DNA of 6,760 nt from an uncultured Clostridia bacterium (lineage in GTDB: Bacteria; Bacillota; Clostridia; Oscillospirales; CAG-272), in NCBI GenBank assembly GCA_947367285.1, contig CANBDB010000085.1:1-6760 (forward strand), in the 5' to 3' direction. This document shows, piece after piece, positions 4,795-6,760 of the stretch (position 1 is the stretch's first letter; every line of letters starts with the position of its first letter). The position numbers were made by a program, and so were the translations under genes. The notes beneath the pieces were generated by a model, which did not search any database, had not been told where the DNA came from, and was given only the letters and a program-made list of their open reading frames with translations.

Positions 4795-6760
4795 TATTTA
4801 ATCGCACCTCCAAATCCTTGAAGTAGTGTTTTAACTGTAGACGCAAGGTCTTTCATAATTTCTGTATATGTTACCTGACCCGATGCTACGAGATCGTTGT
4901 AGTCATATGCTACATAAGTAGGAAGATACTGACTGAACATCTCATTGGAAACAAGTCCCTCAAGCAAGAGAGGAGCAAGATCACTAATGCAGCTTGTTTC
5001 TCTCATAAGGTCCATGGTTTCCCCAAGAAGCTCAAATTGACCGAGCATTGAGGTAATATCACTTGTATCCGCACCGGAATCAAGCATTTCCATCATATCG
5101 AGAAGGTTCATGATAATATCAATGCAAAGCTCACTGTCTTTTGCTTTTTCCTCATCGGTCCAATCATTGAAGTTTGTTGCCGCAAGCATCTTTTCAACAG
5201 TTACAGCATCAAGCTTTGAGTAGTCCTCATTAACGATCATCAATGCAAGCTCTTTACCGGCAGCATTTGTAGAAGTATATCCACCAAGAAGGCTCTTCAA
5301 AGAGCTTTCCGTCATATTGCTTGAAGAGTTTCTTGCAATATAGTGAATGAGGTCAGCTACGGGAGAAATTCTCTTTCCGTAGTTGCTGTTATAGTCGCTG
5401 ATTTCCTTTTCAGTAGCATTCGCTCCGGGAGCTGCGGGAACTTCAACGATATAGTTTTTGGATGTAAGGATATAAAGCTTGCCGTCAAGCTCGATTGTGA
5501 AAGCGCCGTAGGATCTATCCTCGGATGAGTGTCCGAATGCGCTTTGTACTGCCTTCCAACGAGCCAAGTAAGCTACGTAATCATCATATCCGGAGTGTTT
5601 CTTGTTAGTGGAGTTTGTAGTCTTTTTGCCGTTCTTGATACACTGCTTAACGAAGAGCTCAACCTCGGAGTAATTATATTTTGCGCTTGTTGCTTCGCTA
5701 TTAGTAGCATCGAGAAGGTTATCGATAAGGACACCGTATGCTTCCTCGCTATTAGCGGGAATCTCAAGTGTCTCACCGAGAATATCAACGCCAAGCTCAA
5801 ATGCATTTTCAATGGTGGGGCCGAAAGCGGAGAGCCCTGAAATTGCCTTTACGACACTGCGGAGAGTTTCTCTATCCTCAAGCATCACTTCAAAATCAGT
5901 GTTGCCTGCAATAAGTTCAAGAATGATTCCCTTTTCCGCAAGAACGCCAAGTGCTCCACCGAGAGCCTTAAGATCCTTAGCAATTGTTGCTTTATCCGCA
6001 TTTTGATAATGCAAGATAAAGTCGTTTACGATATTACCCATAAGGTCGCCATCTTCGGGTGTTGTAAGTTCAACGCTTTCAATTGCGCTCATAATAAGAT
6101 CAGCAGCAAGAGATGCAACCATGGGATCGGACAAAATTGCATCGAGATCATCTTTAATAGTAAGATATTCGGACTCCGCTGAAGTGATCTGAGCTGCAAT
6201 TCTCAAACCGTTTGCAAGAATGTTTTTAAGAACGTCGTTTGCATAAACAACCTCGCCGGACTCAAGAACTATCTTACCGCCCTGAGTTGCGGTATACTGC
6301 ATAAGCTCATCAATTCCCAAAGCACCGTAGAACTGAATAACAAAGCTTTCGGAGTAATTGTCAAGCACGTATTCGTCTATTACCTCAACGATCTTATAGA
6401 TCTGGCTATCGGTTGCGTCGGATTCATCAAGAGCATCTGATGCATCAGTAAGTATACCCATCAAAGAAAAAATAGGCATAAGAAGAATTGAAAGAACAAG
6501 CAATCCGCTAATCGCACCGGTTGCGATAGAAACAACTCTCTTCCACGCACATTCGGGATAGAAAGCTCCTTTTTTCTTCTTTTTCTTTTTGGGCTTTTCC
6601 ACTTTGGCAGGTGTTTCTTCAACTACCGCAGCCACAGGTGTTTCTTCAGCCACTTCTTCAGTATTTTCTTCAACTACGATTTCAGTGGTTTCGGAATTTT
6701 CAACAGTTTCATGCACTTTTTCAACCTCGGGAGCAGCTGCAACCTCAACTGCATTTGCAA
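4794..6760 (-). CDS. Large membrane-anchored protein A1 (5'-partial), paralogue of A2
   Basis: I do not recognise a characterised family. The frame stays open to the window edge upstream of a GTG at 6716, and the upstream codons (…AVEVAAAPEVEK) have the same Ala/Glu/Val/Pro-rich character. The 5' end is therefore probably outside the window and the GTG internal; a GAGGT 7 nt before it keeps a GTG start possible. Numbering from that GTG: an acidic E/V/A/P-rich stretch (1-40), a seven-lysine run (43-49), one membrane helix (about 61-88), then about 550 residues predicted outside by the positive-inside rule. Motifs shared with A2 are SGLSAF (293-298), a W-x-A-(V/L)-Q…ED(R/K)S…FTIE-(L/I)-DG block (387-412), ISPV (450-453), Cys531, ETSC-I-x-DL (573-580) and terminal GFGG. 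By analogy with A2, three more helices may lie upstream. Its stop overlaps the start of B1 (TAATG), suggesting A1 and B1 act together in the envelope. Confidence 0.85.
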   Translation of the reverse strand, partial: ANAVEVAAAPEVEKVHETVENSETTEIVVEENTEEVAEETPVAAVVEETPAKVEKPKKKKKKKGAFYPECAWKRVVSIATGAISGLLVLSILLMPIFSLMGILTDASDALDESDATDSQIYKIVEVIDEYVLDNYSESFVIQFYGALGIDELMQYTATQGGKIVLESGEVVYANDVLKNILANGLRIAAQITSAESEYLTIKDDLDAILSDPMVASLAADLIMSAIESVELTTPEDGDLMGNIVNDFILHYQNADKATIAKDLKALGGALGVLAEKGIILELIAGNTDFEVMLEDRETLRSVVKAISGLSAFGPTIENAFELGVDILGETLEIPANSEEAYGVLIDNLLDATNSEATSAKYNYSEVELFVKQCIKNGKKTTNSTNKKHSGYDDYVAYLARWKAVQSAFGHSSEDRSYGAFTIELDGKLYILTSKNYIVEVPAAPGANATEKEISDYNSNYGKRISPVADLIHYIARNSSSNMTESSLKSLLGGYTSTNAAGKELALMIVNEDYSKLDAVTVEKMLAATNFNDWTDEEKAKDSELCIDIIMNLLDMMEMLDSGADTSDITSMLGQFELLGETMDLMRETSCISDLAPLLLEGLVSNEMFSQYLPTYVAYDYNDLVASGQVTYTEIMKDLASTVKTLLQGFGGAIK
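4806..4811 (-). promoter_or_regulatory. Ribosome binding site of B1 inside the 3' end of A1
   Basis: GGAGGT is formed by the Gly-Gly codons of the terminal GFGG motif of A1 and lies 11 nt before the B1 ATG. With the TAATG stop-start overlap this is a typical translational coupling arrangement. The same 13-nt string, GGATTTGGAGGTG, is present at the end of A2. Confidence 0.8.

Noticed and set aside
4062..4801. Long open frames on the plus strand (and a second minus-strand frame) across the repeat array, coding regular LPVLSSGL-type octapeptides
   Set aside because: A 24-nt repeat with no stop in one unit stays open in every such frame. They lie wholly within B1, and B1 has an SD-led start, a membrane anchor and a paralogue that support it as the real gene.

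Overview
The window reads as a chromosomal fragment of a Gram-positive, probably anaerobic Bacillota (Clostridia-like) bacterium. This is inferred from the strong GGAGG-type ribosome binding sites, a sigma-A type promoter, a hairpin-plus-T-run terminator, moderate G+C and the style of the surface proteins. No taxonomic marker gene is present, so the assignment is tentative. All genes lie on the minus strand and coding density is very high; no intergenic stretch exceeds about 155 bp.

The layout in transcription order (right to left) is two copies of the same two-gene module. Module 1 has A1 (enters at the right edge, 5' end missing, stop at 4794) and B1 (4794-3421), closed by an intrinsic terminator at about 3380-3410. 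A 153-bp gap follows, carrying that terminator and a good promoter (TTGAAA, 17 nt, TGA-TACAAT). Module 2 has A2 (3267-916) and B2 (916-38). The last 37 bp of the window hold no recognisable feature.

The A proteins are large membrane proteins. A2 has three N-terminal membrane helices loosely reminiscent of the CvpA family, a charged cytoplasmic linker, a fourth helix, and a roughly 550-residue domain predicted to lie outside the membrane. A1 shows the same fourth helix and outer domain, clearly homologous but diverged. The B proteins are single-pass, N-terminally anchored proteins with a low-complexity acidic linker and a conserved helical C-terminal domain. In B1 the linker has expanded into an array of about 17 octapeptides (DNTG[SN]KPE) with a higher-order 144-nt duplication.

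In both modules the A stop and B start overlap as TAATG, and the Shine-Dalgarno site for B lies in the codons of a conserved GFGG motif at the end of A. This predicts coupled, stoichiometric production of A and B, and both predicted outer domains face the same side of the membrane. The simplest inference is an uncharacterised A-B envelope complex, duplicated in tandem, with each module independently transcribed. I do not recognise a named gene or a proven function for any of the four proteins.
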